A stretch of 5,519 bases of DNA from Prevotellaceae bacterium (GCA_031288885.1 JAITQP010000288.1:1-5519), one strand, 5' to 3'. Shown: positions 1-5,519, numbered from the stretch's first letter. Translations and numbers: made by a program. The notes: generated from the sequence alone by a model not told the origin.

Positions 1-46
1 TGCTGCAGCAAAAGTATGCATTCTATGCATTGCTTTCAGCACGCTT

Positions 47-80
47 CGCGTCATTGCGAGCGTAGCAAAGCAATCCAGAA
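47..80. repeat. Short palindromic interspersed repeat (REP-like)
   Basis: The segment carries GTCATTGCGAG followed by AGCAAAGCAATCCAG. The arms ATTGC (53-57) and GCAAT (70-74) are inverted around a 12-base centre, so the transcript or single strand could form a small hairpin. From memory, close variants of this 'CATTGCGAG...GAAGCAATCC' sequence occur as dispersed, REP-like intergenic repeats in many bacterial genomes. Only one copy is visible here, so its repeat status rests on that recollection and not on the window. Confidence 0.55.
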
Positions 81-119
81 TACTTTACTGAGCATCGTTG
101 CAACAGCGCTCCAGCTGAA

Positions 120-149
120 TTGCTATTTTGCTATGCAAGGCTATATTTT
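120..149 (+). promoter_or_regulatory. Probable promoter of the PUR-domain gene
   Basis: TTG at 120-122 is separated by exactly 19 bases from TATATTTT at 142-149. This matches the Bacteroidota housekeeping pattern (TTTG, 19-21 bases, TAnnTTTG) except for the final G of the -7 element. Transcription would begin near 155, giving a leader of about 30 bases before the ATG at 186. It also argues against translation starting at the in-frame TTG at 120, which would lie upstream of the transcript. Confidence 0.4.
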
Positions 150-185
150 TATGTAATAAATAACTACTTAAATGGTTGCATGTTT

Positions 186-539
186 ATGGATGATTTTGAA
201 AAATACGACGACAGACCGGAGGAGCTATTCTCCAAGCCGGTGAAAGCGGGAAAGCGCACCTACTTTTTTGACGTGAAAGCCACGCGCGACGGCGAGCAGT
301 ATCTCACGATTACCGAGAGTAAGCGCAAGATTGACAGGGATGGGAGCTTCAGCTACGAGAAGCATAAGATTTTCCTCTATCGGGAAGATTTTGACAAGTT
401 TCTTGCGGGCATGCACGAAGCGCTGGACTACATTGCGGAAAACGCCCCCGCCGAAGCCGCAAAGCCCGCCCGCAGCGACAAGGAGGAAGCGAGCTCGAGC
501 TACTCCGACGTCAACTTTGACGACTTGGGGGAAAAGTAG
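186..539 (+). CDS. PUR-domain (DUF3276-type) nucleic-acid-binding protein
   Basis: This is a complete 117-residue protein, a usual size for the small PUR family of Bacteroidota. The PUR-alpha-like core spans about residues 13-85: FSKPVKAGKRTYFFDVKA, then YLTITESKRK, then SYEKHKIFLYREDFDKF, the pattern of a basic beta-sheet face followed by a helix. A low-complexity Ala/Lys/Glu/Ser linker (about 87-107) leads to the acidic tail DVNFDDLGEK. Relatives such as Borrelia BpuR bind single-stranded DNA and RNA; by inference this protein is a cytoplasmic DNA/RNA-binding regulator or chaperone, with targets unknown. ATG 186 is chosen because homologues begin M-(D/E)-DF; ATG 180 (MFM...) is possible. 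There is no Shine-Dalgarno sequence. The gene is monocistronic and convergent with the next one. Confidence 0.88.
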   Translation: MDDFEKYDDRPEELFSKPVKAGKRTYFFDVKATRDGEQYLTITESKRKIDRDGSFSYEKHKIFLYREDFDKFLAGMHEALDYIAENAPAEAAKPARSDKEEASSSYSDVNFDDLGEK

Positions 540-540
540 G

Positions 541-593
541 CAGCGCGCACCCCGAACAGCTTCGGTTGGCGAGGCCTCTAATCAGGCGCGCTG
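541..593. terminator. Nested hairpin at a convergent gene junction, possible bidirectional terminator
   Basis: An outer perfect 8-bp inverted repeat, CAGCGCGC (541-548) and GCGCGCTG (586-593), encloses an inner hairpin, CCGAA (552-556), loop CAGC, TTCGG (561-565). It begins one base after the stop codon of the PUR gene, and its right arm lies within the last codons of the minus-strand gene. Neither side has a clean T-run; reading leftward on the minus strand the stem is followed by CCTACTTTTCC, which is modestly T-rich. The position suggests it separates two converging transcripts, but a terminator function is inferred. Confidence 0.4.
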
Positions 594-1354
594 TCGAAAT
601 CCAGAAAGGGCAGCGGCGGTTGCCACTCCTCCCCGCTGAAAATCTTGTCCAGCTCCTCGTCCGACAAGCGCGAAACGTTTGTTATTACCTCCTGCGGGCT
701 TATAAAAACCCCCAGCTCGTTGCTGGCATTTTTTGCGCTCCGCACAACGGTAATGGGCGGCAGCGTGATGGGGATGAGGAAGAGCATCTTTGCATACTTT
801 CCGGAAAACTCCAGCACCTCCACCACCGCGTCGTGCTCCTTGCTTGTCAACACCAGCTCTTCGCGCAGCAGGTGCTGCTCCGTGGTAGTCCACGGCTGCC
901 CCGAGAGGGTCATTAGCGCCGCAAAGTAGCGTATTTTATCGTCCTTTCCGCCCATACCGCTCACCACCACCGCATGCCGCTCGTCGAGCAGCATCGACTC
1001 AATACCCGTCCGGCACTGATACACGCATATGGCCACAAAACCTTTCATCTCCTCGGGGCAGCTCTTTTCGTACTGCTCAAGGGCGCGCAACGCCTCCACC
1101 TCCTCAGAGCAGGAGAGCCACGCGAGTATGCGCTTGCGCTCGTCCGGCGGGGCGCCGGCGTCAAAAGCCCGCTCCATGAGAGCCTCCATGGAGCTTTCGC
1201 CGCTACCATACTCCCGAGCGGCGGCGGAAAGAAAGGCAAAGTATTCCATCTGCACCTTCATATCAAGCTTCAAGTCAACAACTTTTATCTTGTTGTGCGG
1301 GTCGCGTAGAAAAAAATCTATCGGATTGTTGTTGTTTTCGTTAATGTAGCGCAT
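578..1354 (-). CDS. Uncharacterised 258-residue cytoplasmic protein
   Basis: I do not recognise the family. The reading frame is complete, from ATG at 1354-1352 to TAG at 580-578, with no Shine-Dalgarno sequence. No signal peptide or membrane helix is visible; the composition is acidic and mostly helix-compatible. Landmarks are an Asn-rich N-terminus (NENNNN, 5-10), PIDFFLRDP (11-19), Ala/Glu-rich helices (about 38-105), a Cys-containing stretch with GFVAICVYQC (105-114), a glycine turn GMGGKDD (133-139), and a hydrophobic run MLFLIPITLPPITVV (190-204) that is proline-interrupted and too polar around it to be a clear membrane span. The end is rich in Asp and Glu. It looks like a genuine gene from its length, its uninterrupted frame and its divergent position with an AT-rich upstream spacer. 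Function unknown. Confidence 0.75.
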   Translation of the reverse strand: MRYINENNNNPIDFFLRDPHNKIKVVDLKLDMKVQMEYFAFLSAAAREYGSGESSMEALMERAFDAGAPPDERKRILAWLSCSEEVEALRALEQYEKSCPEEMKGFVAICVYQCRTGIESMLLDERHAVVVSGMGGKDDKIRYFAALMTLSGQPWTTTEQHLLREELVLTSKEHDAVVEVLEFSGKYAKMLFLIPITLPPITVVRSAKNASNELGVFISPQEVITNVSRLSDEELDKIFSGEEWQPPLPFLDFDSAPD

Positions 1355-1380
1355 GAGGTATTTTTTATGTTTTCAACATG

Positions 1381-1388
1381 TAAAGATA
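1381..1388 (-). promoter_or_regulatory. Possible -7 element for the uncharacterised minus-strand gene
   Basis: Read on the minus strand these bases are TATCTTTA, seven of eight matches to TAnnTTTG, 27 bases upstream of the ATG. No TTG lies at the expected 19-21 base spacing, so only half of the promoter pattern is present. Confidence 0.22.
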
Positions 1389-1404
1389 TAAAAAAAATTA
1401 TATG

Positions 1405-1412
1405 TACATTTG
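1405..1412 (+). promoter_or_regulatory. Isolated TAnnTTTG-type -7 element
   Basis: TACATTTG is a perfect match to the Bacteroidota -7 consensus, but no TTG lies 19-21 bases upstream. It sits in the AT-rich divergent spacer. If active it would start a second, longer plus-strand leader for the ATPase gene or a short non-coding RNA. Bases 1413-1500 after it contain nothing else I can identify. Confidence 0.2.
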
Positions 1413-1503
1413 CAGCCACCCCCGCAACAGAGGGAAATTTTTCAACCCACCTGTATACTTGAATGTACCAAACGCAATATTATGGCGTAGCGAAAATAAA
1501 TTT

Positions 1504-1533
1504 TTGTATAGAATAATATTTTGATTACCTTTG
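1504..1533 (+). promoter_or_regulatory. Strong consensus Bacteroidota promoter directed toward the ATPase gene
   Basis: A TTG at 1504-1506 (within TTTTTG, 1501-1506) is followed after exactly 19 bases by TACCTTTG at 1526-1533. Both elements and the spacing match the pattern for the primary sigma factor of Bacteroidota without a mismatch, the best match in the window. Transcription would start near 1539-1540. The first start codon of the large downstream gene is at 1774, so the promoter implies either an unusually long leader of about 235 bases or a separate small RNA gene. Confidence 0.65.
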
Positions 1534-1561
1534 TATTGTCTTTCGGGACGAGCTTTTACAT

Positions 1562-1698
1562 AGGAAAGTGCCTTATTAGTTAAAATCGCCAATTTTAAAG
1601 TAAACGTGGCACAGACCAATTCACATAAGTGGGTTGGCTGTCAACGTTTACTGGTGTTTGGCGATACCTAACTAATAATGACCGCAACCCACTTTCTT
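1562..1698 (+). repeat. Long imperfect inverted repeat; candidate structured leader RNA or small RNA
   Basis: Paired arms nest in register: TTATTAGTTA (1573-1582) with TAACTAATAA (1669-1678), 10 bp; ATCGCCAA (1585-1592) with TTGGCGAT (1658-1665), 8 bp; AGTAAACGT (1599-1607) with ACGTTTACT (1644-1652), 9 bp; ACAG (1611-1614) with CTGT (1638-1641) and CCAA (1616-1619) with TTGG (1634-1637), 4 bp each around a bulged A. The apical loop is 1620-1633. An outer arm AGGAAAGTG (1562-1570) can pair with CACTTTCTT (1690-1698), with one G-T pair. Alternatively AAGTGGGTTG (1627-1636) pairs perfectly with CAACCCACTT (1685-1694), competing with the outer arm and followed by TCTTTTCT. The pairing is read directly; function as RNA is inferred from the promoter upstream. 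I recognise no known riboswitch class. A hairpin-type mobile repeat is the main alternative. Confidence 0.7.
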
Positions 1699-1716
1699 TT
1701 CTACTAAATATCTCTT

Positions 1717-1748
1717 TTGGTTGCAGGGAGAACTAAAAGCTACTTTTT
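1717..1748 (+). promoter_or_regulatory. Weak alternative promoter close to the ATPase start
   Basis: TTG at 1717-1719 lies 21 bases upstream of TACTTTTT (1741-1748), a 7-of-8 match to TAnnTTTG. Transcription would begin near 1755, giving a leader of about 20 bases. The T-rich setting makes chance matches likely. If this is the real promoter, the inverted repeat upstream would not be part of the ATPase mRNA. Confidence 0.2.
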
Positions 1749-1773
1749 TTGTTTCTCAAAAGCCAAAAAAACT

Positions 1774-4566
1774 ATGGAGCACAAAAAGCACTACACCGGA
1801 CTTTCTGATGAACAGGTGGTTGAAAGTCGCCGCAAGCATGGAGAAAACATCCTCACGCCTCCTCCCCAAAAATCGCTCTGGTCGCAGCTCATCGAAAAAT
1901 TTACCGACCCCATCATTCGCATTCTGCTAATCGCCCTGCTGGCCTCCGTTGCCGTAGCGTGCTACCAATTTTTTTGCGCGGCAACGCAGGATGGGCGTAT
2001 CTTTCTGGAGCCGCTGGGCATACTGATTGCCATTCTTTTGGCAACCTGCGTGAGCTTTGCCTTTGAGGTGAGCGCCAACAAAAAGTTCAAAATGCTCAAC
2101 CAAGTGAACGACGACACGCCGGTAAAGGTCATCCGCAACGGCAACATCTGCGAGGTACCCAAGCGGGCGGTGGTGGTGGGCGACATCGTAATCCTCGAAA
2201 CGGGCGAGGAAATTCCCGCCGACGGCAAGCTGCTGGAGGCCATATCGCTGCAGGTAAACGAATCGACGCTGACCGGAGAGCCCGTTACCGGCAAAACAAC
2301 CAACCCCGAAAACTTTAACCGCGACGCCACCTACAGCCCCGACATGGCGCTGAAAGGCACCACCGTGGTGGACGGGCACGGGGTTATGGAGGTGCAACAG
2401 GTGGGCGACGCCACGGAGTACGGCAAGGTGTACGAAGGCTCGCAAATAGACAGCAAGGTGGAAACGCCGCTCAACAGGCAGCTCAAGCGCTTGGGCAGCC
2501 TGATTACGTACGCAAGCTACGCCATTGCCGGCCTGATAATTGCCACCCGCCTGCTGCTCTACTTCACCGGCACAGAAAGCATCAGCTGGATTAACGCCGG
2601 CACCTACATCCTCAACACCATTATGATTGCCGTAACGGTAATCGTGGTGGCCGTCCCCGAGGGCTTGCCAATGAGCGTCACGCTCAGCTTGGCGCTGAGC
2701 ATGAAGCGAATGTTTTCCGCCAACAACTTGGTGCGAAAAATGCACGCCTGCGAAACGATGGGAGCGGCAACGGTTATCTGCACCGACAAAACCGGCACGC
2801 TCACGCAAAACCAAATGAAGGTTTTTGAGGCCAACTTTTACAGCTACGACGGCGCAGGGCTTGCGGCCAGCAAAACGGGCAGCATCATTGCCGAAGGCAT
2901 TGCGCTCAACTCTACGGCCTACCTCGACTTTTCGGACGCAGCCAAAGTAAAGGCGCTGGGCAACCCCACGGAGGCCGCGCTGCTGCTGTGGCTGCACGAC
3001 AACAACGTGAGCTACCTGACGCTGCGCGAAGCGGTGGAAATTGTGGAGCAGCTCACCTTTTCGACCGAGCGTAAGTACATGGCTACCGTAGTAAAATCGG
3101 CGGCAACGGGGCAGAACACGCTGTACGTAAAGGGCGCGCCCGAAATCGTTTTGGCGCAGTGCGCCAACGTGCTCGTAGCGGGCAAGCTCATTCCCGTTGC
3201 GGAGTACAGGGCAACGATAGAGCAACAGCTGCTTGGCTACCAGCAGCAGGCTATGCGCACGCTTGGCTTTGCCTGCAAGGAGGTGGGCAACGGCGCGCGC
3301 TGCTTTGCGGAGGGAAAGCTGGCCGCCGCCAACCTCACCTACATGGGCATCGTTGCCATCTCCGACCCCGTGCGCGCGGATGCGCCCGCCGCCGTTGCCA
3401 GCTGCCTGCAAGCCGGCATCGACGTAAAAATCGTTACCGGCGACACCCCGGGGACGGCCAAAGAAATAGCCCGACAAATAGGGCTGTGGAGCAACGCCGA
3501 CAGCGACGAGCGGCACATCACCGGAGCCGACTTTGCCGAGCTCCCCGACGAGGCGCTGCTCAGCCGAGTGCTCTCGCTGAAAATCATGTCGCGCGCGCGC
3601 CCCATGGACAAGGAGCGGCTGGTGCGGCTGCTGCAGCAAAAAAATCAGGTGGTAGCCGTCACCGGCGACGGCACCAACGACGCTCCGGCGCTCAACGCCG
3701 CGCAGGTAGGCCTGTCGATGGGCGACGGCACCTCGGTGGCAAAGGAGGCAAGCGCCATCACCATACTCGACAACTCCTTCAAAAGCATCACGCGCGCCGT
3801 TATGTGGGGGCGGTCGCTCTACCAGAACATTCAGCGCTTCATCCTTTTCCAAATGACCATCAACGTGGCCGCCTGCCTGATTGTGCTGATTGGCTCCTTT
3901 CTGGGCACAGAATCGCCGCTGACCGTTACGCAAATGCTGTGGGTAAACCTGATTATGGACACCTTTGCCGCCCTTGCGCTGGCGTCGCTGCCGCCAAACG
4001 AAAAGGTAATGCAGCACAAGCCGCGAAAAGCTACCGAGCATATCATCAGCAAAAAGATGGCTGCCGGCATTCTCATCACGGGCTTAGCGTTTTTGGCGTT
4101 TCTATTCGGGCTTTTGCAGTACTTCAAGCACAACGACGTCACCAGCCTGACGCAGCATCTTAGCATGCACAGATTTTTTGCCGGCTACTTTGACTTTAGC
4201 CGCGGCAACGGCTTGTCGCCGTACGAGCTGTCGCTGTTTTTCACCATTTTTGTGCTGCTGCAATTTTGGAATATGTTCAACGCAAAAGCCTTTGCAAGCG
4301 GCCGCAGCGCATTTTTTGAGCTGCACAAGTGCCTGTCGGGCTTTGTAGCCGTTGCGCTGATAATCATGGCGGGGCAATACGCCATTGTCACCTTTGGCGG
4401 CGAAATGTTCAACGTCGTTCCGCTGCACCCCAAGGATTGGGGCATTATCATAGCCGCCACCTCAATAGCGCTGTGGGCCGGCGAGGCGGTAAGGCTGCTT
4501 GGGCGAATAATAAAAAGGGCGCCCACAAAAGGCGCCCTTACAAGTGTTACTCCCCTACCCTCTTAA
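1774..4566 (+). CDS. PMCA-type (P2B) calcium-translocating P-type ATPase
   Basis: This 930-residue inner-membrane pump should export Ca2+ from the cytoplasm using ATP. An N-terminal cation-ATPase domain (about 5-45) precedes TM1-2 (47-70, 79-100), the actuator domain with TGE (167-169), TM3-4 with PEGLP (295-299; E296 a Ca2+ ligand), the phosphorylation site DKTGT (D338), the nucleotide-binding domain with KGAPE (453-457), the hinge TGD (555-557) and TGDGTNDAPA (630-639). TM5-10 follow (about 690-908); N697 in TM5 and N725/D729 in TM6 are the expected single-site ligands of the PMCA type. All key residues are present and the length is normal. No C-terminal calmodulin-binding region is expected or seen. 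ATG 1774 is preferred: the upstream in-frame TTG (1717) would add 19 unusual residues, and an A-rich stretch precedes 1774. The last nine or so hairpin-encoded codons and the tail to residue 930 look non-conserved in character. Ca2+ specificity is inferred from family; another divalent cation is possible. Confidence 0.93.
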   Translation: MEHKKHYTGLSDEQVVESRRKHGENILTPPPQKSLWSQLIEKFTDPIIRILLIALLASVAVACYQFFCAATQDGRIFLEPLGILIAILLATCVSFAFEVSANKKFKMLNQVNDDTPVKVIRNGNICEVPKRAVVVGDIVILETGEEIPADGKLLEAISLQVNESTLTGEPVTGKTTNPENFNRDATYSPDMALKGTTVVDGHGVMEVQQVGDATEYGKVYEGSQIDSKVETPLNRQLKRLGSLITYASYAIAGLIIATRLLLYFTGTESISWINAGTYILNTIMIAVTVIVVAVPEGLPMSVTLSLALSMKRMFSANNLVRKMHACETMGAATVICTDKTGTLTQNQMKVFEANFYSYDGAGLAASKTGSIIAEGIALNSTAYLDFSDAAKVKALGNPTEAALLLWLHDNNVSYLTLREAVEIVEQLTFSTERKYMATVVKSAATGQNTLYVKGAPEIVLAQCANVLVAGKLIPVAEYRATIEQQLLGYQQQAMRTLGFACKEVGNGARCFAEGKLAAANLTYMGIVAISDPVRADAPAAVASCLQAGIDVKIVTGDTPGTAKEIARQIGLWSNADSDERHITGADFAELPDEALLSRVLSLKIMSRARPMDKERLVRLLQQKNQVVAVTGDGTNDAPALNAAQVGLSMGDGTSVAKEASAITILDNSFKSITRAVMWGRSLYQNIQRFILFQMTINVAACLIVLIGSFLGTESPLTVTQMLWVNLIMDTFAALALASLPPNEKVMQHKPRKATEHIISKKMAAGILITGLAFLAFLFGLLQYFKHNDVTSLTQHLSMHRFFAGYFDFSRGNGLSPYELSLFFTIFVLLQFWNMFNAKAFASGRSAFFELHKCLSGFVAVALIIMAGQYAIVTFGGEMFNVVPLHPKDWGIIIAATSIALWAGEAVRLLGRIIKRAPTKGALTSVTPLPS
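4506..4539 (-). terminator. Intrinsic terminator of the surface-protein gene, inside the ATPase coding sequence
   Basis: On the minus strand AAGGGCGCC (4539-4531), a 7-base loop and GGCGCCCTT (4523-4515) form a perfect 9-bp GC-rich stem, followed at once by TTTATTATT. The stem begins 23 bases after the TAA of the minus-strand gene, an ordinary distance. On the plus strand the same hairpin is followed by ACAAGTG, so it should act in one direction only. It overlaps codons 914-922 of the ATPase. Confidence 0.85.
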
Positions 4567-5519
4567 ATTCCTCTTTCAACTATCAACTTCACCGTATAGG
4601 GTTTGGTTTTTGAGGCCGAAAGCTTCACAAAGTAAATACCGGAGCTTAAAAATCCTACATCTATCGAAGTTTTTCCCGCAGCAATGGGGAAATCCCTGCG
4701 TAGCGTTCCGCTTGCGTCCACTATCTGCGCTGTGGTGTAACCGCCATTGTTTACTATGTGGAGCGTCTTTTTTACAGGATTTGGGTAAATCATTACCGCT
4801 GTCACGCTCGTTCGTGCTACGGCGGTGGGCGGCGTCTGAGCGGCAGTTACGGTTACCTCATAAGTATCATAAACAGCTGGGTAGCCGGTTACCGTTGCTT
4901 TCACGACGGCTATTCCTGCCGATACGCCAGCTACTTTGCCGTTTTCATCTACGGTTACCGCTGTGCCGCTCTCAACAGACCACGTTACGTCTTTAACTAT
5001 AGCATTTTCGGGCAACACCTCCGCTGTAAGCTGCAGCTCCTCGCCTACGACCACGGTATTGCCTCCGCTAATGTGCACCTCTGTGGGGTCGGGCTTTACC
5101 GTGCGGAACGTCCAAGCGTACCCGCTCGCGTTGACGAGCGTTGAGGTGGCGTCCTTAATAGCCCCCACAGGCACGCTTACCGTGTAGGCGGAGTCGTTGA
5201 CCAGCGCCTCCGCAGGCGTGAGCGTTACTACGTTATTGGCGACAACCGCAGCCTGCACGGGAACATCGTTCACCGTGATGGCAGCAGCGTTTGCCACCTC
5301 CACGCTTTGGTTAAAGGCAAGCGAAAGAGCAGCGTCTAAGGCTACGCCCTTTGCGCCGTTAGCCGGCGTAAAGGCGTTCTGTATTGTATCGAGGATAACT
5401 TCCACCGAAATTTGCTTTTCGCCAAAGTAAGCCGTAGCATTTGCCACCGTTGCCCGAATGGTGGCGGAGCCAATGGCGACGTTCTCTTTGGCCGTTACCA
5501 GCCCGTCGGCGCTCACCTC
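4563..5519 (-). CDS. Ig-like-domain surface protein with T9SS C-terminal sorting domain (3' part only)
   Basis: The 318 codons visible are the C-terminal part of a larger protein; the frame stays open through the right edge, so the GTG at 5516 is an internal valine, not a start. Counting from that codon: residues 1-42 are the second half of a Big_2-type Ig fold (SADGLVTAKEN, G-A-T-I-R-A-T); 45-140 resemble an SbsA/Big_5 Ig-like domain (FTPANGAKGVALDAALSLAFNQSV to YAWTFRTV); 144-225 form a complete Big_2 domain (VTWSVESGTAVTVDENGKVAGVSAG); about 238-317 are a type A T9SS sorting domain (VMIYPNP near the start, IVDASGTL, then GIYFVKL). By family knowledge the tail directs passage through the outer membrane and is then cleaved, leaving the protein secreted or anchored. 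The N-terminal, possibly catalytic, part is outside the window. Its TAA overlaps the ATPase stop. Confidence 0.9.
   Translation of the reverse strand, partial: EVSADGLVTAKENVAIGSATIRATVANATAYFGEKQISVEVILDTIQNAFTPANGAKGVALDAALSLAFNQSVEVANAAAITVNDVPVQAAVVANNVVTLTPAEALVNDSAYTVSVPVGAIKDATSTLVNASGYAWTFRTVKPDPTEVHISGGNTVVVGEELQLTAEVLPENAIVKDVTWSVESGTAVTVDENGKVAGVSAGIAVVKATVTGYPAVYDTYEVTVTAAQTPPTAVARTSVTAVMIYPNPVKKTLHIVNNGGYTTAQIVDASGTLRRDFPIAAGKTSIDVGFLSSGIYFVKLSASKTKPYTVKLIVERGI

Noticed and set aside
120..185. N-terminal extension of the PUR-domain protein from TTG at 120
   Set aside because: The added residues are hydrophobic and unlike the family start, and the probable promoter lies at 120-149, so this stretch would not be fully transcribed.
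1398..1619. A 73-codon minus-strand frame in the divergent spacer
   Set aside because: It has no start signal and no recognisable domain, and it runs across the consensus plus-strand promoter and half of the inverted repeat; composition is that of AT-rich non-coding DNA.
1573..1678. Integron attC recombination site
   Set aside because: Size and imperfect symmetry are suggestive, but attC arms read RYYYAAC then GTTRRRY from the outside in, while here the outer arms read GTTA then TAAC, the reverse order, and there is no cassette array.
1717..1773. N-terminal extension of the ATPase from TTG at 1717
   Set aside because: The extra 19 residues do not resemble the family, there is no ribosome-binding signal, and ATG 1774 follows an A-rich stretch typical of Bacteroidota starts.
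1540..1773. yybP-ykoY (Mn2+) or NiCo riboswitch, suggested by the metal-pump context
   Set aside because: I could not find the conserved motifs of those classes; the fold is a long rod instead of the expected multi-helix junction.
1927..4041. A 704-codon open frame on the minus strand, antisense to the ATPase gene
   Set aside because: Its translation is rich in His, Arg, Gly and Gln with no recognisable domain, while the plus strand encodes every catalytic motif of a P-type ATPase. Long antisense frames are a side effect of the gene's GC-rich codon use.
3159..4163. A 334-codon plus-strand frame overlapping the ATPase in another phase
   Set aside because: The translation is an Arg/Ala/His-rich shadow of the ATPase sequence with no domain and no start signal.
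4563..5516. A complete 317-residue gene starting at GTG 5516
   Set aside because: The first 40 residues are the back half of an Ig-like domain and the frame continues to the window edge, so the gene is cut off by the window and has no start here.
1..5519. CRISPR array, tRNA or rRNA genes
   Set aside because: No regularly spaced direct repeats, tRNA-like cloverleaf or rRNA segments were seen on either strand.

Overview
The window looks like chromosomal DNA from a member of the Bacteroidota, probably a Bacteroidales-like bacterium. Four things point there: a small PUR-domain (DUF3276-type) nucleic-acid-binding protein typical of that phylum, a C-terminal type IX secretion (T9SS) sorting domain, promoters of the TTTG-N19-TAnnTTTG kind, and start codons preceded by A-rich sequence instead of a Shine-Dalgarno motif. 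The genes are GC-rich and the non-coding spacers AT-rich. The species cannot be named from this stretch.

Layout, left to right. Bases 1-185 are non-coding; they hold a short palindromic interspersed repeat (about 47-80) and a probable promoter (120-149). A plus-strand gene (186-539) encodes the 117-residue PUR-domain protein. It converges on a minus-strand gene (578-1354) for an uncharacterised 258-residue protein, and a nested hairpin (541-593) sits at the junction. Next comes a 419-base AT-rich divergent spacer (1355-1773). It contains a textbook Bacteroidota promoter (1504-1533) followed by an unusually long imperfect inverted repeat (core 1573-1678, outer closing arms to 1562 and 1698). 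The plus-strand gene 1774-4566 encodes a complete 930-residue PMCA-type calcium-translocating P-type ATPase. It converges on, and overlaps by four bases, the minus-strand 3' end of a gene (4563 to beyond 5519) for a secreted or cell-surface protein with bacterial Ig-like domains and a T9SS tail. The intrinsic terminator of that surface-protein gene lies inside the last codons of the ATPase gene.

The four genes alternate in direction, so no operon is visible and nothing shows that their products act together. The best candidate for something undescribed is the structured element between the strong promoter and the ATPase start: 35 base pairs in register, a 14-base apical loop, and a downstream segment able to pair either with the loop or with an outer arm. 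It could be a regulatory leader of the ATPase mRNA, a free-standing small RNA of roughly 160 bases, or a hairpin-type mobile repeat. Sequence alone does not decide between these.
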